NCBI RefSeq assembly: GCF_900143285.1
Contig: NZ_FRDN01000008.1
Span: forward strand, 1 to 64,000
Length of the DNA: 64,000 bases
Direction of reading: 5' to 3'
Origin: Desulfitobacterium chlororespirans DSM 11544
Lineage (GTDB): Bacteria > Bacillota > Desulfitobacteriia > Desulfitobacteriales > Desulfitobacteriaceae
The number at the start of each line of letters is the position of its first letter. Position 1 is the stretch's first letter. Below are positions 1 through 9,365 of the stretch, one piece after another. The position numbers and the translations under genes were made by a program. The notes under the pieces were generated by a model that was not told the origin of the DNA, ran no database searches, and saw nothing but the letters and a program-made list of their open reading frames with translations.

Positions 1-400
1 TTTGCCGTTTTTCAAGGATTTTGGGTTCAAATTCGCCGTTTCGGTCGCGAGGGACGGCAATTTCACTTTCGCCGTAATCGCTGATGATGGTCTTGCGATT
101 ATAGCCATTTCGGCTGTTACCGGAGTTGTTTCCTTCAATGCTGTTTTTTTCATACCCCAGATGGTCTTGCATCTCTGCTTCCAGCATCTGCTCAATGGTT
201 CCGGCAAACAGTCTTTTCAGTTTCGACTGAATATCCCCTGTGCTTTGGCAGTCTTGCATCAGTAAGTTGACCAGTTCCATTTCCTTGTCTGTGAGAATGT
301 TTTTTGACTGTTTCATTCCATAACCTCCACTGTTGTTTTATGTGGAGATTATTGCCATTTACACGGGTGTTTAGTCAGTCTCGGGCCGTCCGCTTCTGCA
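1..400 (-). mobile_element. IS256-type insertion sequence, one end
   Basis: The transposase start region plus about 80 bases of upstream non-coding DNA (317-400) form one end of an insertion sequence. The stretch at about 360-385, with GTGTTTAGTCAGTCTC, is the likely terminal inverted repeat, but the other end is outside the window, so the exact border and the target duplication cannot be set. Confidence 0.5.
2..316 (-). CDS. IS256-family transposase, N-terminal part (cut by window edge)
   Basis: Read on the minus strand from an ATG at 316, preceded by a GGAGG ribosome binding site about seven bases upstream. The 105 visible residues match the start of mutator/IS256 transposases: a short helical leader, then LEAEMQDHLGYEKN, a segment NSRNGYNRKT, and the IAVPRDRNGEFEP block that precedes the DDE catalytic core in this family. 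The catalytic residues lie beyond the left edge, so activity cannot be judged. The enzyme would cut and join the ends of its own element. No frameshift or stop is visible in the part present. Family assignment is by recognition of these conserved blocks. Confidence 0.9.
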   Translation of the reverse strand, partial: MKQSKNILTDKEMELVNLLMQDCQSTGDIQSKLKRLFAGTIEQMLEAEMQDHLGYEKNSIEGNNSGNSRNGYNRKTIISDYGESEIAVPRDRNGEFEPKILEKRQ

Positions 401-427
401 GGCATCTTTTTAATATGAATAAGATTT

Positions 428-464
428 AAAAGAGACCACTCAATAACATTGAGATGGTCTCTAA
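428..464 (-). terminator. terminator of the CarD-type gene
   Basis: AGAGACCACTCAAT (431-444) pairs with ATTGAGATGGTCTCT (449-463) with one bulged base. On the minus strand the hairpin follows the stop at 466 directly and is followed by TTTAAAT. Confidence 0.6.
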
Positions 465-465
465 C

Positions 466-960
466 TTATACATTGATTGCTTCATTGAGTAAATGAACAG
501 CTTGCTCTTTGCAAACACCTCTGACTTGGATGAATTCACTGGTCAGAATTTGGAGAGCATTCTCCAACATTGCTTTATCTTCCGCGCCTAACTTCTTAAC
601 TTTGCTTTTCCGCATCAAATCACGGATTATTTCGGTGCCTTTGTAAATATCCCCTGTTTTTATCTTGGATTTATTCATATCCCGGCGATATCTCTGGTTA
701 TCATCACTTAAGGGATCGGTCGTTCCATTATATAGGTCGTTGAGTACATGTTGTAAGACATCAGGCTTTACGACTTCTCGTATTCCTACATCATTGGTTT
801 TTTCAATGGGAATCATTATCTTCAGTCTAATGTGAGGGATATTCAGGAAATAGTAAAGCTGTTTTTTTCCTAAGACTTCCTTCTCTTTGATGGCCTCTAT
901 TATGCCTGCTCCATACAAAGGATAAAGAACCTTATCGCCAACTTGAAACAATGACCCCAC
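466..960 (-). CDS. CarD/CdnL-family transcription regulator
   Basis: A 164-residue protein starting FQVGDKVLYPLYGAGII, the classic opening of the CarD_TRCF RNA-polymerase interaction domain (residues about 5-65), followed by a helical C-terminal half (about 70-160) as in CdnL/CarD proteins that bind the -10 region and steady open promoter complexes. These proteins act on RNA polymerase at ribosomal and housekeeping promoters. An ATG at 960 with a GGAGGTGGGG-type site just upstream supports the start. It stands alone: an IS end lies downstream and nothing is co-oriented upstream. The family assignment is secure; its target promoters are not visible here. Confidence 0.88.
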   Translation of the reverse strand: MGSLFQVGDKVLYPLYGAGIIEAIKEKEVLGKKQLYYFLNIPHIRLKIMIPIEKTNDVGIREVVKPDVLQHVLNDLYNGTTDPLSDDNQRYRRDMNKSKIKTGDIYKGTEIIRDLMRKSKVKKLGAEDKAMLENALQILTSEFIQVRGVCKEQAVHLLNEAINV

Positions 961-1119
961 CTCCTATGTGATGTTGAACTTTTAATGAGCATAACACATA
1001 TAGTCCAAAAACACAAACTTTTTATTTTATCATATGAAAAATAACTATGTCAATACAATAAGATTAGAATTTTGTGGCCGAAGAATGTAACATTAATTTG
1101 CAAGGAGATAAGTTAGAGT

Positions 1120-1380
1120 ATGAAAGAGCCAGAAATCATTTTAGAGAGTTGGTCACCATATTGTGACGTACAGGCTTTTGTTGAGAAGACTGCTTTGATG
1201 GAAGATGCAAGGTTGATGAAAGAGCTTTCTTCGCCGGTCTATCCCGAATTTAAAGGAGATAAGATAAATCTGCTTTGGGCAGTTCCTGTAAAACAAGATG
1301 TATATGAGGCAATCATGGAGCAGGGGACAGATGAGATGCTGAAACGGATGGATATCCAAAATACACATATTTTTGATTGA
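1120..1380 (+). CDS. small hypothetical protein
   Basis: An 86-residue acidic protein with a good ribosome binding site (AAGGAGAT about eight bases before the ATG). No membrane segment, signal or cysteine motif is present. The middle, KINLLWAVPVKQDVYEAI, faintly recalls the C-terminal part of suppressor-of-fused-like (SUFU) bacterial proteins, so it could be an isolated or internally deleted copy of that domain; this is a weak impression. It stands alone, convergent with the membrane-protein gene ending at 1484. The reverse frames over it are taken as shadows, because the plus frame has the site and sensible composition. Confidence 0.55.
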   Translation: MKEPEIILESWSPYCDVQAFVEKTALMEDARLMKELSSPVYPEFKGDKINLLWAVPVKQDVYEAIMEQGTDEMLKRMDIQNTHIFD

Positions 1381-1483
1381 GCATTTAAGGGGACATCCCT
1401 ATGAAACAGCTTGTTTTCATTGATAAACCATATAATCCCAATGTTATCATTTCTGTTTTTTCTTCTCTTCCTTAAGTTGGTAA

Positions 1484-1981
1484 TTAGGATGAAGCAACAG
1501 CAGATTTCTTTTTGAATGGCTTCAGCACTGATATGCTTATCATAAAGATCATGATTAAAACTTGTGCCGCCATAAACAGCAAAACCATGCTGCCATCGGT
1601 AAATCCCCCCGTAAAACCGTCGGATTTTACCTTTTGCAGAGTTAAAAATATCTGACCGATTGAACCGATTCCGGTACAGGCTACCAATAAGGGAACGGCT
1701 ATCCATTTCAAAGCCACCCATTTATGCTTGAAAAATCCCCAATTCGTAAAAATACCATATACAAGACCTTGAACAATGGTCAATAAAGAAGCCGGCATAA
1801 TGACTTTTAAATAGAGCTCCGGTATGAGCGGCGCGACGGTCAAAAATGCCCTTTCATCCAAATGAAAAAAACAAAGCCAGGCAAGCCCGCTTAAACAGAC
1901 AACCCCGCCCAACCAAATTGCGGCGGTGATGATATGGAAAATTCTGAGATATTTCATAATCATGTTATTTTTAATCTTCAT
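1484..1981 (-). CDS. four-helix membrane protein (DUF2269/CopD-like)
   Basis: A 165-residue integral membrane protein with four hydrophobic stretches (about residues 10-35, 50-75, 88-112, 130-152) and an opening YLRIFHIITAAIWLGG, the conserved first helix of DUF2269 and CopD-like proteins. Such proteins sit in the cytoplasmic membrane; their substrate is generally unknown. The ATG at 1981 overlaps the last codons of the PadR gene by 11 bases and has its own GAGGGCGATCACC site, so the two are translationally linked in one operon. It is the likely effector or target gene of that PadR repressor. Confidence 0.7.
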   Translation of the reverse strand: MKIKNNMIMKYLRIFHIITAAIWLGGVVCLSGLAWLCFFHLDERAFLTVAPLIPELYLKVIMPASLLTIVQGLVYGIFTNWGFFKHKWVALKWIAVPLLVACTGIGSIGQIFLTLQKVKSDGFTGGFTDGSMVLLFMAAQVLIMIFMISISVLKPFKKKSAVASS

Positions 1982-2519
1982 GGTGATCGCCCTCTTGTAA
2001 ATTATCCTTTAATTCGACAAGCAAAGATTTCAACCATTCAATTTCTAATTGATAATACCCTTTGATCAGTCTATGGTTGGCTTTTTTCCCTATTCTTTTG
2101 TCATCCTCGTCGGTAAGCGAGGGAAGAGTGTTCATCAATTCTATCCTTGCTTTTAACCTTTTTGTTAATTGTTCAATCGCTTCCTGGGGTGGCAAAACAT
2201 AAATAAAGCTGATATAAATGCTTATCTTAAACTCAATGTACTCACTTGATGCTAATCCCTCATAAAGCATTGCTTTCAACGCTTCTTCCCCGGCATCAGT
2301 GAGCATATACATTTTTCTCTCCGGGAAGTTGCCATCTTTTTCGACAGTAGTTTTCGCCCAACCCTTTTCTTCGATTCGGGTTAACGCTTGATACATTGAA
2401 GCGCGGGTCAACTTCGACCAGATACGCATGTGGCGTTCCGTAACCACCTTGTCTATTTCGTGGCCATATTTGCACCCTTGATACAACAACCCAAGCACCA
2501 TACATTCAACCGGCGACAT
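1971..2519 (-). CDS. PadR-family transcriptional regulator
   Basis: A 182-residue PadR protein: an N-terminal winged helix (about 1-85, with MYQALTRIEEKGW and the wing KMYMLTDAG) and a helical C-terminal dimerisation domain with a coiled region (about 95-180), as in PadR-s1/Vir_act_alpha_C proteins. The start is placed at the ATG at 2519 because GGGAGGAC lies seven bases before it; the in-frame GTG at 2534 falls inside the leader and operator. It is co-transcribed with the overlapping membrane protein gene. A 17-base inverted repeat immediately upstream (2534-2570) is the probable autoregulatory site. Confidence 0.88.
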   Translation of the reverse strand: MSPVECMVLGLLYQGCKYGHEIDKVVTERHMRIWSKLTRASMYQALTRIEEKGWAKTTVEKDGNFPERKMYMLTDAGEEALKAMLYEGLASSEYIEFKISIYISFIYVLPPQEAIEQLTKRLKARIELMNTLPSLTDEDDKRIGKKANHRLIKGYYQLEIEWLKSLLVELKDNLQEGDHHED

Positions 2520-2533
2520 AATGAGTCCTCCCA

Positions 2534-2570
2534 CACTACATACTAGTATGTTTCATACTAATACGTAGTG
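2534..2570. promoter_or_regulatory. palindromic operator of the PadR gene
   Basis: Arms 2534-2550 (CACTACATACTAGTATG) and 2554-2570 (CATACTAATACGTAGTG) match at 15 of 17 positions around a 3-base centre, and the left arm is itself built on CATACTAGTATG. The repeat lies just upstream of the ribosome binding site of the PadR gene, where a dimeric winged-helix repressor would act. Binding is inferred. Confidence 0.7.
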
Positions 2571-2760
2571 TACTATACTGAATTGAAAAGTCAATAGCCT
2601 GGTAAGAAGTTCTGCTGTCTCCAAAATTATCTCTGGCACAACAGTTGAAAAGATATCGTTGCCGGTGCTGAAAAAGATTGGGAGTTTAAAGAGGAATTAT
2701 CTACCGGCTTGTTTAATAGCTATAGTAAGGAAAGCCTAAATACAGGGAGGGCAGATTTAT

Positions 2761-3753
2761 ATGTTGACAAAGCGTCAGAATTTATGGGAAACCTTAAAAG
2801 GCGGAAACCCGGACCGGTTTGTCAAGCAGTATGAGTTCATGAATCTCATCATGGAAGCCAGCGTAACGATGGCTGCTTTTCCGGCCCCGGGGCAGACCTC
2901 CAAAGCAGCCTGGGGAATAACCTGGATGTGGCCGGAGGGACAAATCGGACCTTTTCCAGTACATGATGAAGAGCACAAGGTTTTAAAAGATATCACGGAG
3001 TGGAGAAAATACGTCCAAGCGCCTGTGATTCCCACCGATGATGAAACCTGGGCCCCGGCGATCGCCCATGCCCAGGCTGTCGACCGCAATGAGGAATTTG
3101 TGACGATGATGGCTGCGCCGGGAGTGTTTGAAATGACTCATCACCTGATGAGTATGGAAGACGCATTAATGGCCTTATATGAAGAACCGGAAGCCATGCA
3201 CGAACTGATCGACTACCTGACCGAATTCGAATTGGCTTATGCCAAAATCGTCATCGAAAAAATTCATCCGGATGCTCTTTTCCATCATGACGATTGGGGC
3301 AGCCAGATCAATTCTTTCCTTTCTCCGGAAATGTTCAAAAAGTTTTTTCTCCCCGCCTATAAAAAAATCTATGGCTATTATAAAGCCAATGGCGTGGAGT
3401 TGATCGTCCATCACAGCGATTCCTATGCCGCTAATCTGGTTCCCTTTATGATCGAAATGGGAGTTGATATCTGGCAAGGCGTCATGACCACCAACAACAC
3501 CCCTGAACTGATCGAGAAATATGGGGGGAAGATTACCTTCATGGGAGATATAGACAGCGGGTATCTTGATCTTCCGGACTGGAAGCCTGAACGATGTGCA
3601 GAGGCAGTGGAGAGAGCTTGCCGGAGATGCGGCAAGAACTATTTTATTCCCTGTCTGACCATGGGTGGGCCGGAAAGCATTTATCCCGGCGTCTATGCCC
3701 AGGTCAATCAGGAAATTGACAGAATGAGCCGGGAAATGTTCTCGTCCCGCTGA
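2761..3753 (+). CDS. uroporphyrinogen decarboxylase-family (MtaA/CmuA-type) methyltransferase
   Basis: A 330-residue single-domain TIM-barrel protein of the URO-D superfamily. Family marks include HHDDWGSQINSFLSPEMFKKFFLPAYKKI in the middle of the chain, VHHSDSYAANLVPFMIEMGVDIWQG, and FMGDIDSG. In anaerobes that carry many such genes, members move methyl groups between corrinoid proteins and cofactors during O-demethylation rather than decarboxylating uroporphyrinogen. The N-terminal Arg-rich block of true HemE is lacking, which supports the methyltransferase reading. The ATG has AGGGAGGG about nine bases upstream. No corrinoid protein gene is adjacent, so the substrate is open. A strong terminator follows. 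Confidence 0.75.
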   Translation: MLTKRQNLWETLKGGNPDRFVKQYEFMNLIMEASVTMAAFPAPGQTSKAAWGITWMWPEGQIGPFPVHDEEHKVLKDITEWRKYVQAPVIPTDDETWAPAIAHAQAVDRNEEFVTMMAAPGVFEMTHHLMSMEDALMALYEEPEAMHELIDYLTEFELAYAKIVIEKIHPDALFHHDDWGSQINSFLSPEMFKKFFLPAYKKIYGYYKANGVELIVHHSDSYAANLVPFMIEMGVDIWQGVMTTNNTPELIEKYGGKITFMGDIDSGYLDLPDWKPERCAEAVERACRRCGKNYFIPCLTMGGPESIYPGVYAQVNQEIDRMSREMFSSR

Positions 3754-3768
3754 ACAAGAAATGCTATA

Positions 3769-3805
3769 AAAAATCGCCTCATGCCGTGAGCAGGAGGCGA
3801 TTTTT
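3769..3805 (+). terminator. terminator after the URO-D-family gene
   Basis: AAAAATCGCCTC (3769-3780) and GAGGCGATTTTT (3794-3805) form a perfect 12-base stem ending in a T run, 16 bases after the stop codon. Confidence 0.85.
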
Positions 3806-3972
3806 ACTATTTCAGGGTAAGGTTTGTACTGTCTTGAAAATAGCTGAATAGAGCGTTGAAAATCAGAAACAACAGGTGAAACAACCTGTTGACGCATAGA
3901 GCATCAAGTGTTATTATTAAATAAGTACAGTAAATACGATATAATCGGTCGCGGTAAGGTAGTGATTTACAA

Positions 3973-4356
3973 TTGAGAGTTATAATTAAGAACGCATCAG
4001 GCGTTCCGATTTACGAGCAAATTAAGGAGCAGATTAAAGAGGCGATTCTAAGCGGAGAGCTTCACGCTGATGATACGCTGCCTTCGATACGCCAGCTTGC
4101 CGCCGATTTAAAAGTGAGCGTCGTCACCACGACAAGGGCATACTCCGAGCTCGAGCAGGAGGGTTATATATACAACCTCCAAGGTAAAGGCTGCTTTGTA
4201 TCGTCGGTAGAGAGCGAACTGGTAAGAGAGCAAATGCTCCGTAAAATTGAGAGTGGGTTCAGTATGGCGATTGGAGCGGCGAAAATCGCCAAAATCTCCC
4301 GTGAAGAACTGCATAAACTGCTTGAATTTACGATGGAGGGGAATCACTATGCATAA
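3973..4356 (+). CDS. GntR-family regulator (YtrA type)
   Basis: A 127-residue protein with a GntR winged helix at residues about 5-75 (PIYEQIKEQIKEAILSG, then LPSIRQLAADLKVSVVTTTRAYSELEQEG) and only a short helical tail, the size and layout of the YtrA subfamily that governs ABC operons and binds dimeric sites near its own promoter. It starts at a TTG with AAGG upstream; no better start is in frame. Its stop overlaps the ABC ATPase start (ATG at 4349), so regulator, ATPase and permease form a single operon. Ligand unknown. Confidence 0.85.
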   Translation: MRVIIKNASGVPIYEQIKEQIKEAILSGELHADDTLPSIRQLAADLKVSVVTTTRAYSELEQEGYIYNLQGKGCFVSSVESELVREQMLRKIESGFSMAIGAAKIAKISREELHKLLEFTMEGNHYA

Positions 4357-5212
4357 CGCTTTGGAGGTCAGAAACCTTTGTAAAATTTATAATGACTTCT
4401 CGCTGGATTCCATTTCGTTTACCTTGCCCCCTGGATACATTATGGGGTTTGTCGGACAGAACGGCGCGGGGAAAACAACGACAATACGGCTTATCCTGAA
4501 TATGGCGAACCGAACAGGCGGCGAGGTCAAAATCTTCGGTTCTGACAACATAGAGGACGAGCTGGCAGTTAAACAGAAACTGGCGGCTGTTTTTGACGAA
4601 ATCTTTTTTGTGGACGTGTGGCGTGTCTGCGAGGTTGAAAAAGTTGTAAAGGGGTTTTTTGGCGAATGGGACAGCGGGCAGTTTGCCGCTTATCTGAAAA
4701 AGTTCAAACTGCCTTCCTCTAAAAAAGTCAAGGATTTGTCACGCGGTATGAAATTGAAACTGATGCTCGCTGTGGCTATGTCGCATAATGCCAAACTGCT
4801 CATATTAGACGAACCGACAAGCGGACTTGACCCGGTGGCCCGCAACGAGCTGCTCGATATCTTGCGCGAATACATCTCCGATGGGGAAAAAAGCGTGTTT
4901 TTCTCGACGCACATCACGGCGGATTTAGAGAAAATTGCGGATTACATCACGCTGATTGACAATGGCAAGATGTTTTTTACGGGTGCCAAGGACGATCTGG
5001 AGGCGTATTTCCTTATTGTAAGAGGCGGTGCCGACGATCTGACGGACTCCCTGAAATCACAGCTCATCGGACTGTTGTCAAACACTACCGGTTTCAGCGG
5101 ACTGCTTTTGTCTTCAAAGTCGGAGCTGTTGTCAGAGCGGCTCGTGACGGAAGTGCCGACGATTGATGAAATCCTTGTGCGTATCGGCAAAGGGGGAATG
5201 CGCAATGAATAG
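4349..5212 (+). CDS. ABC transporter ATP-binding protein (YtrB/CcmA type)
   Basis: A 287-residue ATPase of the ABC-2 exporter class. Walker A is GQNGAGKTT (residues about 36-44), the signature reads LSRGMKLKL, and Walker B with catalytic Glu is LLILDEPTSGLDP. The start at 4349 overlaps the GntR gene and has GGAGGGG 8 bases upstream; the longer upstream frame would run inside the GntR gene. After the ATPase core a 75-residue C-terminal extension follows, common in YtrB-like proteins. Couples ATP use to the membrane partner encoded next (ATG at 5205, overlapping by 8 bases). Substrate unknown. Confidence 0.88.
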   Translation: MHNALEVRNLCKIYNDFSLDSISFTLPPGYIMGFVGQNGAGKTTTIRLILNMANRTGGEVKIFGSDNIEDELAVKQKLAAVFDEIFFVDVWRVCEVEKVVKGFFGEWDSGQFAAYLKKFKLPSSKKVKDLSRGMKLKLMLAVAMSHNAKLLILDEPTSGLDPVARNELLDILREYISDGEKSVFFSTHITADLEKIADYITLIDNGKMFFTGAKDDLEAYFLIVRGGADDLTDSLKSQLIGLLSNTTGFSGLLLSSKSELLSERLVTEVPTIDEILVRIGKGGMRNE

Positions 5213-5864
5213 AGTATACAATGCCGTGAAGCTTGACTTGTACACCGTGAAAGCTTCCCTGCCTGTCTTTGCCATTGAGATCATCGCCGTTATTTTCATT
5301 GGTGCGGCGACAAAGCAGCCGTCAGTTATTACAGCAATCGCAATGATGTTTGCTACAGCGTTAGGAAGCACGATATTTCAGATCAATGAGAAAAACAACC
5401 TTGATAAGCTCTATGGCATATTGCCCCTCAAAAAGTTGGAGCGAGTGCTGGCGCGTTATCTATATGCTTTGATTTTGGGAATATGCTGTGCAGCCATTAT
5501 GGCGGTTGTGGCCCTGATTCTATATCGCGCTTTGAATATTACCCTGGAAACATTGCCGTTCCTTGCTGTTTTGGGATTTTCTTTTGCGTACTATTGCTTT
5601 GCGGTGGGCATATCCTACCCAATCTTCACCCGATTCTCTTTTTCCAAAACCTATATATTTACGATCGCTCCGATTTTCCTGCTGTTCTTTCTGCTGATGT
5701 TTCTCTTCAAACAGCCGGGTTTTCTGACTGGTATGAGCAAAGCACTCCAATTCTTCTCTGCTCATCAATATCTGATAATATTATGCTGCGTTAGCGTGGG
5801 GCTTGTTTTCTTGGCTGTTTCGCTCCCGATAGCCTACTTGCTGAGCAGGAAAAAGGAATTATAG
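5205..5864 (+). CDS. ABC-2 type permease
   Basis: A 219-residue membrane protein with six hydrophobic segments (about 18-55 as two, 90-115, 122-145, 150-175, 188-212), the layout of ABC2_membrane_5-type permeases found with YtrB-like ATPases. The ATG at 5205 lies inside the end of the ATPase gene, with AGGGGG upstream. It should form a homodimeric or paired channel with the ATPase. The operon GntR-ATPase-permease is the small export or stress module seen widely in Firmicutes; cargo cannot be read from sequence. Confidence 0.8.
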   Translation: MNRVYNAVKLDLYTVKASLPVFAIEIIAVIFIGAATKQPSVITAIAMMFATALGSTIFQINEKNNLDKLYGILPLKKLERVLARYLYALILGICCAAIMAVVALILYRALNITLETLPFLAVLGFSFAYYCFAVGISYPIFTRFSFSKTYIFTIAPIFLLFFLLMFLFKQPGFLTGMSKALQFFSAHQYLIILCCVSVGLVFLAVSLPIAYLLSRKKEL

Positions 5865-5997
5865 TAACTTGTAGCAAGTACACCACCTCAGCAGAACACT
5901 CATATTCGTTGGATTTAATTATTTGCCGGTTTACGCCAGACAAATAATTAAACAGAGCAAAAAGACAGGGAATGATGAATAATTTGGAGGTAATTTT

Positions 5998-6694
5998 ATG
6001 AGGAGTGCTCTAGAAAATAGAATTTCCCGGAGAAAATTTGCCAAAGAGCTGATTACAGATCAGGAAAAAGCAAAAATCATTGCGCTTGTTAACGAATTAA
6101 ATGAAGCATCCGGCTTAGCAATGACATTCTTGGCGGATGGAAGCCATGCCTTTCAGAAATTAAGCAAGAGCTATGGTTTATTTACGAATGTACGTTCACT
6201 TATAGTGATGAAAGGGAAAAAAGAACTCCAAGATTTTAGGCTATTATGGAGAAGAGTTAGTTCTTGCTATCACTGATTTAGGTTTGGGAACCTGCTGGGT
6301 CGGAGGCACCTTCGATAAGGGCGGACTTATGGTTAATGACAGTGAGGAATTGGTTTGTGTTGTTTTAGTAGGGAGAGTGGCCGCTCCCTCTCTAACGGAA
6401 AAAATGATGCGGTCAGCTACACATCGAAAAGTAAAGGCCATGGCAGAAAGAATCATCAGCGATCAACCTCTGCCTCAATGGGTAGAAAACGGAATGCAAG
6501 CCGTATTGCTTGCCCCAAGTGCTAAAAACAGCCAAAAGGCAATGTTTAAGTATGAGAACAACAGCTTAAGCGCTGGAATTGCCGATGACTATGCAATGGA
6601 TCTCGTTGATTTAGGGATTGCCAAGAAGCATTTCGAGATAGGAGCAGGCGGAAAATTTGAATTTGGCAACGGTGGTGTTTTCCATTTAAGTTAG
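5998..6694 (+). pseudogene. nitroreductase-like gene with a single-base frameshift
   Basis: Two overlapping frames together give one TM1586-type nitroreductase: residues 1-75 from the ATG at 5998 (after GGAGG), then from about 6225 the frame shifts by one base and continues with KILGYYGEELVLAITDLGLGTCWVGGTFDK to the stop at 6694. Removing one A from the A6 run at 6217-6222 restores a single 231-residue protein. The C-terminal part keeps the family GLGTCWVGG block. A homopolymer slip or a sequencing error explains it equally well; if real, the FMN enzyme is broken. Confidence 0.75.
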
Positions 6695-6774
6695 TATAAT
6701 GAAGATAGATTCAAAGAAGAAAGATTCAATTAATTTACAGGATAAAATCAAAAATAATGGGGTGGAGGAACGCT

Positions 6775-7275
6775 ATGAAGCTGTTAATCCATGATCTTGA
6801 TCAGGAAGAGCTGGGGAAAATCAGGCCCGGGCTGGGCGGAGATACCAAAATCGTCACCAATAACGGCAAAATCCGGCACTGTATCGGCTGCTTTGGCTGC
6901 TGGGTCAAAACGCCGGGGGCCTGCGTGATCCGGGACGAGTATGGTGACATGGGAGCGGATTTGGGGCACAGCAGTGAACTGATCATTGTCAGCCAATGCT
7001 TCTACGGCGGATACAGCCCTTTTGTCAAAAATGTGCTGGATCGGAGCATCTCCTATATTCATCCCTATTTTGTGATTAGAAACGGGGAAATGCACCACAG
7101 GCCCCGCTATGAACAGTCCCTGGATTTCAGCGTTTGGTTTTATGGTGAGATCACGGAAAAAGAGCGACAGACTGCGGAGAAATTAGTCCGGGCCAATGCA
7201 ATCAATCTGAACTGTCAAAGAGTCAAGGTTTCTTTTATCCGGGAATTGGCCGAACTGGAGGGACAGCTGAAATGA
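6775..7275 (+). CDS. flavodoxin-like NAD(P)H-dependent FMN reductase
   Basis: A 166-residue protein with the CIGCFGCWVKTPGACVIRDEY cluster followed by SELIIVSQCFYGGYSPFVKNVLDRS, the pattern of iron-sulfur/flavodoxin-like NADPH-dependent FMN reductases (FMN_red). The N-terminal strand and phosphate loop usual for this fold are short. The start at 6775 has GGAGG about eight bases upstream; an earlier in-frame ATG at 6757 lacks a site. It overlaps the next, related gene by four bases (ATGA), so two flavodoxin-like subunits or enzymes are made together, probably reducing FMN or a quinone-like acceptor in the cytoplasm. Confidence 0.75.
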   Translation: MKLLIHDLDQEELGKIRPGLGGDTKIVTNNGKIRHCIGCFGCWVKTPGACVIRDEYGDMGADLGHSSELIIVSQCFYGGYSPFVKNVLDRSISYIHPYFVIRNGEMHHRPRYEQSLDFSVWFYGEITEKERQTAEKLVRANAINLNCQRVKVSFIRELAELEGQLK

Positions 7276-7904
7276 AAATAGCCTTGATCAACGGGAGTCC
7301 CAAGGCCAAAAACAGTGCTTCAGAAGCTGCACTACAGGCACTGCGGACTTTTGTGAGGGACAGTGAGATTACAGAATATGATTTCCGCAAGCCGCAGCTG
7401 AGCCTTGAACACATGGAGCAGCTGGAAGAGCAGGATGTTTGGGTTTTGGCTTTTCCTCTATACGTGGACGGAATCCCTTCTCATCTGCTCAGTTGTTTGG
7501 CTCAGCTGGAGAATCACTTTAAAGCCCGACCGACGCCAAAGGTCACGGTCTATTGTCTGGTAAACTGCGGTTTTTATGAGGGAGAGCAATGCGGTCTGGC
7601 TCTGGAAATGGTGGAAAACTGGTGTGAAAAATCAGGCCGGCAATGGGGGCAGGGCCTGGGGATCGGAGCAGGAGGAATGCTTCCGGCGATAAAGAATGTC
7701 CTGGCAGGGAGCGGACCGAAGAAGAATCTGGGCAAGGCTTTGCAAACCCTGGCCGCGAACATTGCCCACCGTACCGGTGGGGATAATATCTTTATTACAG
7801 CCAACTTTCCCAGGTTTGCCTATAAATTCGCGGCGGAAGCGGGCTGGCGGAAGATGGTTAAGGCCAATGGGCTGAAGACGGAGGATTTGTTTCGGCAGAA
7901 GTAG
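7272..7904 (+). CDS. flavodoxin-fold oxidoreductase (FMN_red-like)
   Basis: A 210-residue protein beginning MKIALINGSPKAKNSAS, the phosphate-binding loop that holds FMN in NADPH-dependent FMN reductases and WrbA-like flavodoxins. VWVLAFPLYVDGIPSHL gives the second flavin-contact strand. A C-terminal helical extension of about 60 residues (from 150) is typical of the Clostridia versions. Overlaps the upstream partner by four bases. The pair most likely carries out NAD(P)H-dependent reduction of flavin or of a small aromatic electron acceptor. Substrate unknown. Confidence 0.78.
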   Translation: MKIALINGSPKAKNSASEAALQALRTFVRDSEITEYDFRKPQLSLEHMEQLEEQDVWVLAFPLYVDGIPSHLLSCLAQLENHFKARPTPKVTVYCLVNCGFYEGEQCGLALEMVENWCEKSGRQWGQGLGIGAGGMLPAIKNVLAGSGPKKNLGKALQTLAANIAHRTGGDNIFITANFPRFAYKFAAEAGWRKMVKANGLKTEDLFRQK

Positions 7905-7956
7905 GGTATGTTCAGGTTTTAGAAGTGAAGATGGATAAGTGCTTTGGCAGAGTTGA

Positions 7957-7981
7957 AATTCGACACTGGTGACGAATTTGA
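7957..7981. repeat. degenerate copy of the DUF3102-linked palindrome
   Basis: GAAATTCGACAC-TG-GTGACGAATTTG resembles the palindromic cores at 9732-9759 and 18626-18667: the TG centre and GTGAC/AATTTG arms are kept, with two arm mismatches. The surrounding 7905-8040 holds no gene I can recognise and may be the worn remnant of another DUF3102-type sequence. Confidence 0.4.
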
Positions 7982-8054
7982 ATTTGAGCTAAAGAGCTTG
8001 GGCACGATGCAAAACTTGATTTAAGGGTATAAAGCTGATAAACTATCTTTTAAC

Positions 8055-8326
8055 AATAAATAGCGATGAAAAGCAATGACAGAGAAGAGTAACTATTTAG
8101 GAAGCGTCAGAGAGCTGATGGTTGGTGAGAATCAGTGTGGAATAAATAGTGAATGGCCTCTTGAGCAGCAACCCGAACTATCAGTAGGAGTTGACGTGAT
8201 AATCCACACGTTACAAAGGTGCCGTATGATTCAGTACGGAAAGAGTGTTTAATATGTGGTAATATATTAAACAAATATGGGTGGTACCACGGTCCAATCG
8301 TCCCTTGAGGATGATTGGATTTTTTA
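8055..8326 (+). promoter_or_regulatory. T-box leader (tryptophan) controlling trpS
   Basis: The leader shows the ordered T-box landmarks: AGAGAGCTGATGG near 8109, GAATGGCCTC with the specifier codon TGG (Trp) at 8154-8156, and the conserved T-box GGGTGGTACCACGG at 8279-8292. It is followed by an intrinsic terminator, CCAATCGTCC (8294-8303) pairing with GGATGATTGG (8309-8318) and then a T run. Uncharged tRNA-Trp should pair with the TGG specifier and the T-box and favour the antiterminator, raising trpS expression when charged tRNA is short. Start of the leader is approximate. Confidence 0.93.
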
Positions 8327-8348
8327 TTTTAGTTAATTAATTATTTAA

Positions 8349-9356
<1,008 letters not shown>

Positions 9357-9365
9357 GTTGGTATA

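Noticed and set aside
1239-1721. 160-codon minus-strand frame overlapping the small gene and the membrane protein
   Set aside because: It crosses two better supported genes and has low-complexity, basic composition without a site.
2580-2760. Open frame before the URO-D gene reading DWEFKEELSTGLFNSYSKESLN
   Set aside because: It has no start with a ribosome binding site and runs out of frame into the methyltransferase gene; I could not tie it to a family.
2761-3753. True uroporphyrinogen decarboxylase (HemE)
   Set aside because: The N-terminal Arg-rich substrate motif and the heme gene context are missing, so the MtaA/CmuA-like reading is preferred.
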